From Alphaproteobacteria bacterium (lineage in GTDB: Bacteria > Pseudomonadota > Alphaproteobacteria > RF32 > CAG-239), in the NCBI GenBank assembly GCA_017444525.1, contig JAFSWL010000001.1, positions 1 to 41,377 of the forward strand: a DNA stretch of 41,377 bases. The letters run 5' to 3'. Below, one piece after another: positions 16,347-25,286 of the stretch. A program made the position numbers and the translations under genes. Positions within the stretch are counted from its first letter, which is position 1, and each line of letters starts with the position of its first letter. The notes under the pieces were generated by a model. That model was not told where the DNA came from. It ran no database searches and worked only from the letters and a program-made list of their open reading frames with translations.

Positions 16347-18491
16347 ATGGCAGAGGCAGCGGAACTAGAAAATCCGGCACAAGGAATTAGCTCGGAGTTG
16401 GATGAAGATGCAGAGTTCAGAGGCAGTAAGGAGGATCAGGAAGATTTACTGCTTACGGCTCAGCGTTATCTGAATATTTTTCATCAAATTCATATATTCA
16501 AAGCTGCAAAACGCAAAGAATTTGATCAGCAATTACTCGAAATGCCTGAAAAAATTCGGCATATATTATCTATGTTACCAGGAGGACGCATTCTTTTGGA
16601 GCATATTGCGGAATTAGAAGCTCAACATGGTATTTTTAATTCTTCGCTGAGCAGTTTGATTGTAAAAAAACCGACTTCGGACGAAGCTCCCGCAACCACT
16701 TCGGCGGCATCTGCAATACAAGTTGCGCCTACGGTGGCCAGTGCGCCGGTTGAACTCGGTAATGATTTTACTAAAGCATTGACGGAATCTTTCAGTACCT
16801 ATTCGCAAAATTTGCAAAAGCTCAATGCCAATATTCAGCAAATTGCCGTACAACAGCAAAATTCTCAAATTGGTAATCAATCAGGAGTAAATATCAACAT
16901 TGCCGACACCATCAGCACTTTGTTAAAAGAAAATTCACAACAACAAATGGATGTTCTCAAAGATTTTGGTCAAACACTCTCCAAAACTATATTGGAATCG
17001 CAAAAAGAATTTATATCTTCGTTGCTTGATAAACAAAAAAAGAGTCAACCTCAGCAAATTGTGGAAAAAGTCATTATTCAGAGCGCAGCGCCGACTGCTG
17101 AAGTAGTAAATGCCGCACCACCCCTTACTCAACAGGTTGTTTCACAAAAGGAAATGAAAGAAATCAATCCGATCTCGTTTCAGGAGATAATCGCAAAGCA
17201 GGATATTTCTCAAGTTTCCAATATCCGTGATGCTTCGGCTAAAATTGATAATGTAAAACCGATTGAAAATAGCAAAAATGTCGCCAAAGAAAACAATATT
17301 GCTCAAAAAATTCTGCCGGAGACAAAATCAGAACAGAAGAATATCAAGCAGAGAACTGCGCCCATTCAAGTTTCTAACCAGATTGAAATTGCCCCATCTA
17401 AAATTGAATCGAGTGTAAAAGAGACCGTGCCGGCAAATAGCGGCAAAAATGACAAGAAGAAAGCCGAAACTCAATACAAGAATAAAGATGATAAAACAAT
17501 CAATGTAGCATTGCCTCATCAGGAAAACAGTGCACTTCATCTGTCTAATGAAAAGGATAAAAAACAAGAAAAATCTTTACCGAAAAAAGATACTAAACAA
17601 TTGCAGCAAAACGATAAAAAAGGTGTTACCGAGGAAAAGAATAAGTCCTCTGACAGAAGTGTCGATATTGAAAATGAGCCTATTGATGAAGTGGTTGATA
17701 TAGATATTGATGCCTTATTTGATGACGCATTTGCGCCTAAGGACAAGAGCAAAAAAGACAATAAACCGGCAGATGCGCTCAGTGATGCGTTTGGCGTTGT
17801 CGAGCAACCGAAGGACAAGAGCAAAAAAGACAACAAACCGGCAGATGCGCTCAGTGATGCGTTTGGCGTTGTCGAGCAACCGAAAGACAAGAATAAAAAA
17901 GACAACAAACCGTCGGACAAGCTCAGTGATGCGTTTGGTATTGCCGAGCAGCCGAAAGACAAAAATAAGAAGAATACTGAAGAATCGGAACCTGTGGTGT
18001 TACGTAATACCGGCTATGATTCGGCAATGCTTAAAATTAAAGAAGCACTTAATTCAACCGATTCCGTATCTCTTGATGACTTAAATATAACGCCGGTATC
18101 GTTGTCATCCGAGAAAGAAGAAAAAACAAACGCTACTTTCAACGAATCGACTGATTTGGAAAAAGTGTTTTCAGATTTTGCTGATAACAATGATAACAAC
18201 TCTCATTTGCAAGATAATACCGACGATGATGAATGGGAATACGTTGATGAAAACGGGAATCCGATTGCACCGTCGGATAGCGATGAATGGGAATACGTCG
18301 ATGAAAACGGGAATCCGATTGCACCGTCGGATAGCGATGAATGGGAATACGTCGATGAAAACGGGAATCCGATTACACCGTCGGATAGCGATGAATGGGA
18401 ATACGTCGATGAAAACGGGAATCCGATTACACCATCGGATAACGATGAATGGGAATACGTCGATGAAAACGGGAATGTAATATCGTCTTAA
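16347..18491 (+). CDS. Repeat-rich cytoplasmic protein of the secretion locus, function unknown
   Basis: 714 residues with no signal peptide or membrane segment. The N-terminal ~115 residues look helical and folded. The middle (about 115-460) is Gln, Lys, Ser and Asn-rich and probably disordered. Residues 465-536 hold three 24-residue repeats built on DKxKKDNKPADALSDAFGVV, with a fourth partial copy. The C-terminus (628 to the end) has four complete 18-residue repeats beginning DEWEYVDENGNP and a fifth partial copy. Both arrays are nearly identical at DNA level, which implies recent expansion. I do not recognise the family. Position and co-orientation suggest a scaffold, chaperone or substrate connected to the VirB6-like channel, but that is inference. 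Confidence 0.65.
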   Translation: MAEAAELENPAQGISSELDEDAEFRGSKEDQEDLLLTAQRYLNIFHQIHIFKAAKRKEFDQQLLEMPEKIRHILSMLPGGRILLEHIAELEAQHGIFNSSLSSLIVKKPTSDEAPATTSAASAIQVAPTVASAPVELGNDFTKALTESFSTYSQNLQKLNANIQQIAVQQQNSQIGNQSGVNINIADTISTLLKENSQQQMDVLKDFGQTLSKTILESQKEFISSLLDKQKKSQPQQIVEKVIIQSAAPTAEVVNAAPPLTQQVVSQKEMKEINPISFQEIIAKQDISQVSNIRDASAKIDNVKPIENSKNVAKENNIAQKILPETKSEQKNIKQRTAPIQVSNQIEIAPSKIESSVKETVPANSGKNDKKKAETQYKNKDDKTINVALPHQENSALHLSNEKDKKQEKSLPKKDTKQLQQNDKKGVTEEKNKSSDRSVDIENEPIDEVVDIDIDALFDDAFAPKDKSKKDNKPADALSDAFGVVEQPKDKSKKDNKPADALSDAFGVVEQPKDKNKKDNKPSDKLSDAFGIAEQPKDKNKKNTEESEPVVLRNTGYDSAMLKIKEALNSTDSVSLDDLNITPVSLSSEKEEKTNATFNESTDLEKVFSDFADNNDNNSHLQDNTDDDEWEYVDENGNPIAPSDSDEWEYVDENGNPIAPSDSDEWEYVDENGNPITPSDSDEWEYVDENGNPITPSDNDEWEYVDENGNVISS
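17739..17954 (+). repeat. Three tandem 72-bp coding repeats
   Basis: Units start at 17739, 17811 and 17883, and a degenerate fourth starts at 17955. Units 1 and 2 are almost base-identical, unit 3 slightly diverged. The period is a multiple of three, so copy-number change would keep the frame. Confidence 0.9.
18228..18488 (+). repeat. Five tandem 54-bp coding repeats
   Basis: Units begin at 18228, 18282, 18336, 18390 and 18444, and the last is truncated before the stop. They differ by only a few bases. The encoded 18-residue unit is acidic and aromatic (DEWEYVDENGNP core). Confidence 0.92.
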
Positions 18492-18571
18492 ACATATTAG
18501 AGGAAAGTACTCAAAAATATTTACAAATTTTATATTATTAAGTACAATACTTCGGAGAAAGGAACAAAAAT

Positions 18572-19069
18572 ATGACAGAGATTACAAATAATACTGTTTC
18601 AAAGGAATCCTTATGGTATGTGGATAATTATATAGTATTGATTGACTATTATGATCGAACAATATCACGAATTGCAGCACGTTGTGTGCGCATGGGTAAT
18701 ATTGCAATGGAAGAATATCCACATTATTCATATATTCTCGATGTTTTGGAAGAAATATGCGATACCGGCAATTATATTCTGGATCATGAAGAATTACATC
18801 CTTATGTTGAGAAAAAGATTGCCGGAGGAATTGAAGCTCTGCGCAGGAATCTGTCATTATACCAACAAGAACTCGTAAATAATCAAACACCGGAAATGTT
18901 GCGTACCGATCCGAATGAAGCAAAAAAATTAAATGAAGTTATGAGTAATTTCGATAAGGCTACGGATCCTACGGTTGGAGCCGGTATGAATATTGATGAT
19001 TTAATGAATAAACTAATGGCGGAAAATGCCATTGAAACCGGTGAAAATTCCGGTAATAAGCCACAATGA
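18572..19069 (+). CDS. Hypothetical helical cytoplasmic protein
   Basis: 165 residues with no signal or membrane segment, predicted to be mostly helical and acidic. The N-terminal half is rich in Tyr and Ile, and the C-terminal third has Asn/Met-rich helices. CGGAGAAAGGA precedes the ATG. It lies between the repeat protein and the secretin-like lipoprotein, 13 bp before the latter, so co-expression with it is very likely. I do not recognise a family. A cytoplasmic accessory or chaperone role for the secretion locus is only a guess from position. Confidence 0.65.
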   Translation: MTEITNNTVSKESLWYVDNYIVLIDYYDRTISRIAARCVRMGNIAMEEYPHYSYILDVLEEICDTGNYILDHEELHPYVEKKIAGGIEALRRNLSLYQQELVNNQTPEMLRTDPNEAKKLNEVMSNFDKATDPTVGAGMNIDDLMNKLMAENAIETGENSGNKPQ

Positions 19070-19082
19070 TAGGATACAGACC

Positions 19083-20396
19083 ATGAAGAAGACGCTCATT
19101 TCAGGAATATACGTTTTTTCAGCGTTCTTAATAATAACCATATCCGGTTGCATGAATAGCAGTGAGGTTGTTCAAATGACACCGGAAGCTCAGGCTAAAC
19201 AGCTTAAGTATGAGCATGAGCAAAATATGCAGTTGATGGAAGCAGAACCTGTGCATAAAGACCCGCAAGATCCGTTTATGATCAGAACAACTGAAGGTGC
19301 AAACGCTTTAGACCTGGAAACACCTCTGCGTTGTAATGTAAACTGGGAAACACAGCAAATGATTTTAACATTGCCTTATGTTCGCTCGGCATTTAAGCTG
19401 GAAAGAAACGGGCAAAATGATGCGTTGCCGCGATTTGATGTCACCGGTTTTTCGTTTGATATGATGCCGGCAGAACAGGCATTGGTACGCCTGACAAAAG
19501 AGGCCGGAATCCGAGTTTCTTCCGCTGACGGACCATATACCAGCATTTCCGCACAAGATTTGAAAGGAGAATTTTCCGAGGTTATAAAAATGATTGCCGA
19601 ATCGGCCGATATCTATTACACCTATAATGCAAAAGATAAAATTTTGACCTTAAGCCGCCGCGTTAATATGACACTTTATACTCCACATTCTCGTCCGATT
19701 ATATTGGGGCTGATGGATGTTATTCGCGGAGCCGGCATTACTAATATTACAACCAACTGGGCAGATTATTCCATAACGTTTGATGCTGATGTTGAAACGC
19801 AAAAAAAGATGACAGAGCTGATTAAGATTTTTGAAAACAGTCCGACTTTGGTTGCTTACGATGTCACTGTGTTCCGCTTGTACCCGAATGATCCGACCAG
19901 AGATATCGAATGGAAAGAAATGCTGAATGCTTTTGATTTCGGTGCTATTACCACTGCACAAACCGGAGTTATCGGGCGCGTCTTAACAACAACCAATGAT
20001 ATATCCGTTGAAAAGCTGCGCCAATTTTTAGGCAGTCAGGCGCAAATTGAAACCGTATCCGAGGGTAAGTTTGTGGTTCCGAATTTATGGCTGGCTCGTT
20101 TTGATATCGGCAAATGCAGTCAACCGGGGGCGGATCCGTATGGAATGTCCGTGTTGGCTAAAGCATCGGTTGAGAAAAATAACGAAATATTTACGGATGT
20201 TACGATTGAAGTTACCGATGGTCAAGTCACTAAGTTTAATATCCGCAATAAACTGGGCGAAAACTTTTTGATTATTGGTATGCCAAATGAATTGTTTGGA
20301 GTTCATTCGCCTAAGTCAGAAACAATTATATTTATGGTTCCGCGTATCATAAGAACCTTAAAAACCAGTGAAACCATCAAAAATAAGATAAAATAA
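19083..20396 (+). CDS. Secretin-like (PilN-type) outer-membrane lipoprotein lacking a clear gate region
   Basis: The ATG at 19083 starts a lipoprotein signal ending ISGC (Cys23), giving 437 residues. In-frame upstream starts would bury the signal. Residues about 120-200 follow the secretin N0/STN pattern (FDMMPAEQALVRLTKEAGI..., then YTYNAKDKILTLSR). The next ~80 residues look like a KH-type N1 domain leading into a strand (VAYDVTVFRLYP). The end (SETIIFMVPRIIRT) resembles the closing strand of secretins and type IVb pilus PilN proteins. The VPxLGxxPxxG gate motif typical of secretins is not visible, and the protein is shorter than PilN. It may form a ring-like outer-membrane partner of the VirB6-like channel. 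Confidence 0.6.
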   Translation: MKKTLISGIYVFSAFLIITISGCMNSSEVVQMTPEAQAKQLKYEHEQNMQLMEAEPVHKDPQDPFMIRTTEGANALDLETPLRCNVNWETQQMILTLPYVRSAFKLERNGQNDALPRFDVTGFSFDMMPAEQALVRLTKEAGIRVSSADGPYTSISAQDLKGEFSEVIKMIAESADIYYTYNAKDKILTLSRRVNMTLYTPHSRPIILGLMDVIRGAGITNITTNWADYSITFDADVETQKKMTELIKIFENSPTLVAYDVTVFRLYPNDPTRDIEWKEMLNAFDFGAITTAQTGVIGRVLTTTNDISVEKLRQFLGSQAQIETVSEGKFVVPNLWLARFDIGKCSQPGADPYGMSVLAKASVEKNNEIFTDVTIEVTDGQVTKFNIRNKLGENFLIIGMPNELFGVHSPKSETIIFMVPRIIRTLKTSETIKNKIK

Positions 20397-20407
20397 GGGA
20401 GGATGTT

Positions 20408-21025
20408 ATGGAAGAAAATCAGAGCGTACCTAAAGTTCGTAAACTGAGAAAAATAAAAAAATCCAAACCACAAGATCAACCGATGTCATTCGGCGCTCCG
20501 ACAAAGGTTAATTATTCGCAACCAGATTCATTTTTGGAAGATGCATTTAATCAGAAGTCAGGAGAAAACACCGTATTTGACGATAACGGTGATGCGGAAA
20601 ATATCCATTTTATTACTGAAGAAGAATTAATACCGCAAACGCATGATTCAATATCCATACTGCTACGCAATAAAACCGTGTTTATGTTGCTGATTATTGC
20701 GGGACTTATCGGGGCTATAACAGGATATCTGTTGGCACCTTCAGCCAACGCCCCTGCTGCACGCGGACTTGACGGTGTTGTTATCAACTCGGATATACCA
20801 GCAGGTCGCAGCCGTTGCGGTATTGCAGAGCCGCATCAGGGATGTGTTTTATATATTATGAACCCGAAAAATCAGGAAGTCCAAGGCAAGTATTTCTATA
20901 ATACGGCTGCGAAATGGACCAATCGCGAACGTTATTTAATTGAGACCAGTAATATGCACTACAGTTCTACACGGATTAAGCCGGGATATATTGCACAAAT
21001 AAATATTCCACCGCTTACATATTAA
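20408..21025 (+). CDS. Bitopic membrane protein of the secretion-like locus
   Basis: 205 residues. The N-terminal ~88 residues are cytoplasmic, first basic (KVRKLRKIKKSK), then acidic and probably disordered. A single membrane helix spans about 90-110. The periplasmic ~95 residues contain two cysteines (137 and 146) that could form a disulphide. GGAGG precedes the ATG and the gene follows the secretin-like lipoprotein by 11 bp. Topology recalls VirB8/VirB10-like or PilO-like bridging proteins, but I see no diagnostic sequence and make no family call. It is the last gene before the shared terminator. Confidence 0.6.
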   Translation: MEENQSVPKVRKLRKIKKSKPQDQPMSFGAPTKVNYSQPDSFLEDAFNQKSGENTVFDDNGDAENIHFITEEELIPQTHDSISILLRNKTVFMLLIIAGLIGAITGYLLAPSANAPAARGLDGVVINSDIPAGRSRCGIAEPHQGCVLYIMNPKNQEVQGKYFYNTAAKWTNRERYLIETSNMHYSSTRIKPGYIAQINIPPLTY

Positions 21026-21043
21026 ACTTAATGACAGATGTAG

Positions 21044-21069
21044 AAAGCCGATAATTATATCGGCTTTTT
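21044..21069. terminator. Bidirectional terminator between the secretion locus and the ATPase operon
   Basis: AAAGCCGATA (21044-21053) pairs perfectly with TATCGGCTTT (21058-21067) around a 4-base loop, followed by further T on the + strand. It ends transcription from 20408 and, in reverse, from atpG. The atpG stop codon (21057-21055) lies inside the hairpin. Confidence 0.8.
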
Positions 21070-21957
21070 ATTATTGTTTTTTTCGTTCATGGCATTGGCA
21101 CCGGAAACCACATCAATCAACTCCCCTGTTATTTCATCCTGCCTTTGCTGCTGAAATTCCAAATTCATTGTTGCCAAATTTTCATCAATGTTTTTTTCAG
21201 CGTTCTGCATATTGGTCATACGTATAAAATGTTCTGCCGCCAATGAAGAATTGATTTGCTTTGCTAATGCTATCATCATTATTTCGCCGACGAGTGCCGC
21301 AAACATCTTACTTTTATCAACCGGCATCATCGGAATATTGTTGGTATCCCACTTTTTATTTTTAAGTTTCAGCAAACTATCAGCATCAACCGGCAAAATC
21401 TTTTTCATTTCTACTGCCGTATTACCGGCATTACCGCGACGATGATAACATATATAGATATCGGTTATACGCTGACTGCGCATTGCCTGTTCTATACGCA
21501 TAATTATTGTTTCTGCCAATGAAATTACAGCTTTGACCGAATTGGAAGTGGCATAACCGGCTATCAGGCGTAAATCGGCTTGTTCTGCCAATTGTGATAA
21601 TCTCTTGCCGATAGTGATAAAACAGCTGCTGTCCGCAGCAATTTTACGCGTTTTGATAAATGACTGCACATATTCGATTATTTCACGATTGAAACGCCCT
21701 ACCATACCGTTATCGGAACCGATAATAATAATTAGATATCGAGGATTACGAAAATTGGCTGAGATAAATTGCGGTATCCCGTTGTGCATTGCTAAAATAT
21801 GAATTGCATCGCGCAAATTGTGTTGATACTTTTCCAACACTGTGTTGGCCTGTTCATATTGCAATATACTGACAGACGATAATGTTTTCATATTGCCGAC
21901 TATTTCCCGCAATTCCTGAGTGGTTTTTATTTTTCGCTGTAACGCTTCTGCCGGCAT
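21055..21957 (-). CDS. atpG: N-ATPase gamma subunit
   Basis: 300 residues, the central stalk that couples rotation of the c ring to the F1 head. The N-terminal helix (LQRKIKTTQELREIVGNMKTLSS) is the gamma-family coiled coil that enters the alpha3beta3 barrel. The central IIIGSDNGMVGRFN block replaces the usual SDRGLCGGFN. The C-terminal helix (NLEFQQQRQDEITGELIDVVSGANA) matches the family end. It is the last gene of the operon, starting 5 bases after the atpA stop, with a GAGGAA ribosome site formed by the end of atpA. The divergence from the housekeeping gamma signature fits the N-type ATPase lineage. Confidence 0.9.
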   Translation of the reverse strand: MPAEALQRKIKTTQELREIVGNMKTLSSVSILQYEQANTVLEKYQHNLRDAIHILAMHNGIPQFISANFRNPRYLIIIIGSDNGMVGRFNREIIEYVQSFIKTRKIAADSSCFITIGKRLSQLAEQADLRLIAGYATSNSVKAVISLAETIIMRIEQAMRSQRITDIYICYHRRGNAGNTAVEMKKILPVDADSLLKLKNKKWDTNNIPMMPVDKSKMFAALVGEIMMIALAKQINSSLAAEHFIRMTNMQNAEKNIDENLATMNLEFQQQRQDEITGELIDVVSGANAMNEKNNNKKPI

Positions 21958-21962
21958 CTGCT

Positions 21963-23465
21963 CTATTCCTCACCGCTCATAATTTGAGAAAAAACTTGTA
22001 TCATTTTTTCCATATCAGTATCGGATATCTTCTGCCGCATTTCGATGGAATGCGCAATTTCTTTAAATCTAGTATTAAACACGCGTAATATGGTTTCTTG
22101 AGCACGGATACTATCCGCAGTATCCATACCATCAAACAAACCGACATTAGTTGCTGCAAATATTGCAATTTGTTCGGCAGCGCTCAACGGTGAAAAACGT
22201 CGTTGCTGCAAAACCGAGCGAACTGCTTGACCGCGAGTTATGCGCTGCTGTGTCTCTTTATCAAGCTGAGTACCGAATTTGGTAAAAGATTCCAACTCTT
22301 CAAATTGCGCATAAAAAAGCTTAAGAGGTCCTACCACCGACTTATAGGCGGGAAGCTGAGCGTCTCCTCCCACACGGGAAACCGACCGACCGGTGTCGAT
22401 TGCCGGCATCAGACCTTTTTGAAACATTTGTGCCGAAAGATATATCTGACCATCGGTAATTGAAATAATGTTCGTCGGAATATAAGCTGAAATATTACCG
22501 GCTTCGGTAGAAACAATCGGTAAAGCAGTTAAGGAACCACCGCCGACTTCTGCACGCAAATGAGTTGCCCGCTCCAATAAACGCGAGTGAATATAGAAAA
22601 TATCACCCGGAAAAGCTTCGCGCCCAGGTGGCCGACGCAACAATAATGACATTTGCCGATAGGCGCGGGCGTGGCTGGTTAAATCATCATACACCACCAA
22701 AACATCATGTCCCTGCTGCATAAAATATTCACCTATGGTAGTAGCTGCGTATGGTGCAATAAATTGCATTCCGGCTTCGTCATCAGCGGCTGCCGATACC
22801 ACTATGGTTTTATCCATAACATCATATTTTTGCAAATCGGCAATAATAGTTGCAACTGCTGCGTTACGCTGTCCGATTGCGCAATAAATGCTAATTACTC
22901 CGCTGTTTTTCTGATTGATTATCGTATCAAGTGCAATTGCCGTTTTACCGGTTTGACGATCACCCAATATCAACTCTCGCTGACCGCGTCCGATAGGTGT
23001 AAAAGCATCTACTGCTTTGATTCCGGTTTGCAAAGGTGTATCAACAGGCGCACGATCCATAATCGGAACCGCTTCTACTTCTATCTGGCGACGTTCATCG
23101 TAACTATACGGACCTTTGCCGTCAAGCGGTTCTCCTAGTGGATTTATTACCCGTCCCAATAAATTTTCGGTTACCGGAACATCAGACACACGACCGGTAC
23201 GGGCAACTTTGTCGCCGGCTTTAATTTTGGAAGGATTATCCAAAAACACAACACCTACAGTATCACGATTCAGAGTTTGCACCATACCATGAACATTGTG
23301 CGGAAACTGCAATAATTCGTCCATTTGAGCATTTTCAAGTCCACTGACGAGCGCTGTTCCCGAAGAAACGGACTGCACTTTGCTTATTTCTTCTTTCTTG
23401 AGTGTTACGTCAGTTTTATCAATACTTTGCCTTATGGCTTGCAATGTTCGTTTTGTTTCAATCAT
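21963..23465 (-). CDS. atpA: N-ATPase alpha subunit
   Basis: 500 residues, the regulatory nucleotide-binding subunit of the F1-like head. It has the P-loop GDRQTGKTAI, the YCAIGQR strand, the VVYDDLTSHARAYR Walker B region and the conserved SVSRVGGDAQ segment near the alpha-beta interface. The length is close to the family norm. The ATG overlaps the end of atpF by 8 bases, indicating coupling. Together with atpD it builds the catalytic hexamer. Confidence 0.95.
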   Translation of the reverse strand: MIETKRTLQAIRQSIDKTDVTLKKEEISKVQSVSSGTALVSGLENAQMDELLQFPHNVHGMVQTLNRDTVGVVFLDNPSKIKAGDKVARTGRVSDVPVTENLLGRVINPLGEPLDGKGPYSYDERRQIEVEAVPIMDRAPVDTPLQTGIKAVDAFTPIGRGQRELILGDRQTGKTAIALDTIINQKNSGVISIYCAIGQRNAAVATIIADLQKYDVMDKTIVVSAAADDEAGMQFIAPYAATTIGEYFMQQGHDVLVVYDDLTSHARAYRQMSLLLRRPPGREAFPGDIFYIHSRLLERATHLRAEVGGGSLTALPIVSTEAGNISAYIPTNIISITDGQIYLSAQMFQKGLMPAIDTGRSVSRVGGDAQLPAYKSVVGPLKLFYAQFEELESFTKFGTQLDKETQQRITRGQAVRSVLQQRRFSPLSAAEQIAIFAATNVGLFDGMDTADSIRAQETILRVFNTRFKEIAHSIEMRQKISDTDMEKMIQVFSQIMSGEE

Positions 23466-24240
23466 TTTTTCCTCGATTTAAGAATTGGGTTGCTTCCTTG
23501 TGCAAATTTTGACCGAACTCGTACAAATATTCACTTAAATTCCATGAAATAAGCTGTTCGTCCGCAACAATACAGAGACCCCCGATAAGTTCTGAATCCA
23601 CAGTAAAATCAAAAGTTAAAGACTGAGACAAACCCCAGACAGTCCGTAAATAATCTTCGAGTTTTACTTTATTTGCTACACTGAGAATCGATGCTGATTT
23701 AACTTCTATCAGCTTTTTATTCTTAAATGCTTCAGCATATTCAGCTTGCTTTTGCGGAGATAGAGATGCTATTTGCTTTATCAATATTTCAACAGCAGCA
23801 TCATTAATATCAATATTGGCAATCTGTCGCAGTGCTTTTTGCGCAAAATGATTGAATTGCACAGAAACCGCTTTTTGTATAACAGAATCAAATCCGTTCT
23901 GTTCCGCTTCCATTCGTCGACGCCATTGTTTTTGCGTATTGATATACTCTGTATGTGCGCGCTCAGTCAATTCAGCCGCAAGCTCATCTGCTTCCTGATG
24001 TGCCTGTTGCAAGATTTCTTGTTTTTGCGCCTCTAATTTCTGCATCTGCCTTTCACATGCTTTTACTGTTTGCTGTGCTTTTTTTTGCGCTTCTTCAGCA
24101 GCCGATAATTCATCTGCCACCGCTTTTTGTCTTGCTTCAACCGCTTTTAGTACCGGCAAATACAAAAACTTTCGCAGTAACAGAAGCAAAATCAGCAGAT
24201 TTATGATTTGTGCCACCAGTGTAAAAAGATCAATCTCCAT
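23458..24240 (-). CDS. atpF: N-ATPase b subunit with delta-like C-terminal extension
   Basis: 260 residues, clearly longer than a standard b subunit (~160). An N-terminal membrane helix (about 8-26) is followed by a long charged coiled coil (about 30-130), the peripheral stalk. The last ~100 residues (SASILS..., VDSELIGGLCIVADEQLISW) resemble the C-terminal part of delta/OSCP, which clamps the stalk to F1. The operon has no atpH, so this fusion probably replaces delta, as described for N-type ATPases. GAGGA lies before the ATG. Confidence 0.9.
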   Translation of the reverse strand: MEIDLFTLVAQIINLLILLLLLRKFLYLPVLKAVEARQKAVADELSAAEEAQKKAQQTVKACERQMQKLEAQKQEILQQAHQEADELAAELTERAHTEYINTQKQWRRRMEAEQNGFDSVIQKAVSVQFNHFAQKALRQIANIDINDAAVEILIKQIASLSPQKQAEYAEAFKNKKLIEVKSASILSVANKVKLEDYLRTVWGLSQSLTFDFTVDSELIGGLCIVADEQLISWNLSEYLYEFGQNLHKEATQFLNRGKND

Positions 24241-24259
24241 CGGTCCTCACATAATTATT

Positions 24260-24529
24260 TTATTGATTGACGGCATAATTCCAAAACGGATTGGCGTAAA
24301 GCGTCAAAAACGCTATCAAAAGTGCGTACAACGCTGTTGTTTCAAGCATTGCCAAGGTTACAAACATTGTTGAACGAATCCGACCTGCCTCATCAGGTTG
24401 CTGAGCCATAGCTGTCAGAGCAGCAGCCGCAGCCTGCCCCTCACCAAGTGCCGAACCGATACTGCCGATGCCCATACATAAACAGGCTCCTAAAACCGAA
24501 ATCGCTCCGATTATTGCATAAGAATCCAT
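24260..24529 (-). CDS. atpE: N-ATPase c subunit (rotor ring)
   Basis: The ATG at 24529 is preceded by AAAAGGAG and gives 89 residues in two membrane helices; upstream in-frame starts lie inside atpB. Helix 1 carries GEGQ with Glu30 and Gln32. Helix 2 carries the ion-binding Glu63 followed by Thr64, Thr65 and Tyr68. The Gln32, Glu63, Thr64/65 and Tyr68 set matches the ligand pattern of sodium-binding c rings such as Ilyobacter, with Met61 where a Val backbone ligand is usual. The second carboxylate (Glu30) is a known N-ATPase feature. The residues are compatible with Na+ use, but H+ cannot be excluded. Confidence 0.93.
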   Translation of the reverse strand: MDSYAIIGAISVLGACLCMGIGSIGSALGEGQAAAAALTAMAQQPDEAGRIRSTMFVTLAMLETTALYALLIAFLTLYANPFWNYAVNQ

Positions 24530-24545
24530 TTTTTTCTCCTTTTCA

Positions 24546-25286
24546 TTAAGTTGACAATTGTTCGTTCTCCGCTCTGACACTTGAAGTATACACAAGTGCC
24601 AGCAACGCAAAAATATAAGCTTGGATTGAACCGGTCAGCAGTCCCAATGTTTGCATGGTAAGCGGTGCCACAAACGGGATAAATGCGCTTAATATTCCGG
24701 CAAACATCACTCCACTTAGCATATTACCAAACAAACGTAATCCCATGGCAAACACCGAAAATATCTCACTAAATATATTCATCGGCAGCAACAAAGGGAC
24801 CGGTTCGATAAATTTTCTCAGATATCCTTTGACACCGGCATTCTTAATAGAAAAATACGGAATAGCCAAGAATACAACCAATGCCAAAGCCATAGTTGTG
24901 CTCAGTGACGCCGTAGGTGGTCTAAACCACGGAATGAACGTCAATAAATTAGCGGTGACAATAAAGCAAAACAAACCTAGAGCCATTGCAAAATATTTTT
25001 GACTGGCAGAACCGCTGGTTTCTTTTGCTTCTTTTTGCATCCAAATAACCAATGTTTCCAATATAATTTGCAGTTTGGAAATACTTCTGCCGTTGTCGAT
25101 TTTTCGCGTTGTCAACCATGAAACAATTGTTATCAGAGCTATAACAATCCATGTGTTAAAAATTGTAGCGTTAATACTGAAATCACCGCACGTGATGAGT
25201 TTTATCGAATCAAAATTCTCCAATCCGATTGCTTTATCACTCCACGGCAAATCAAGCCAATGCGAAAAATCCATTCTGCAAATCAT
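24546..25286 (-). CDS. atpB: N-ATPase a subunit
   Basis: 246 residues with about five membrane helices, the stator part of the ion channel. The GLRLFGNMLSG segment contains the essential Arg that faces the c ring, and the C-terminal GSIQAYIFALLALVYTS helix is the second family signature. The start overlaps the atpR stop by four bases (ATGA). The N-terminus (MDFSHWLDLPW) is short, as usual for the family. Confidence 0.94.
   Translation of the reverse strand: MICRMDFSHWLDLPWSDKAIGLENFDSIKLITCGDFSINATIFNTWIVIALITIVSWLTTRKIDNGRSISKLQIILETLVIWMQKEAKETSGSASQKYFAMALGLFCFIVTANLLTFIPWFRPPTASLSTTMALALVVFLAIPYFSIKNAGVKGYLRKFIEPVPLLLPMNIFSEIFSVFAMGLRLFGNMLSGVMFAGILSAFIPFVAPLTMQTLGLLTGSIQAYIFALLALVYTSSVRAENEQLST

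Noticed and set aside
23458-24240. Missing delta subunit as evidence of a broken ATPase operon
   Set aside because: N-type operons normally lack atpH, and the b subunit here has a delta-like C-terminus; all nine reading frames are intact.
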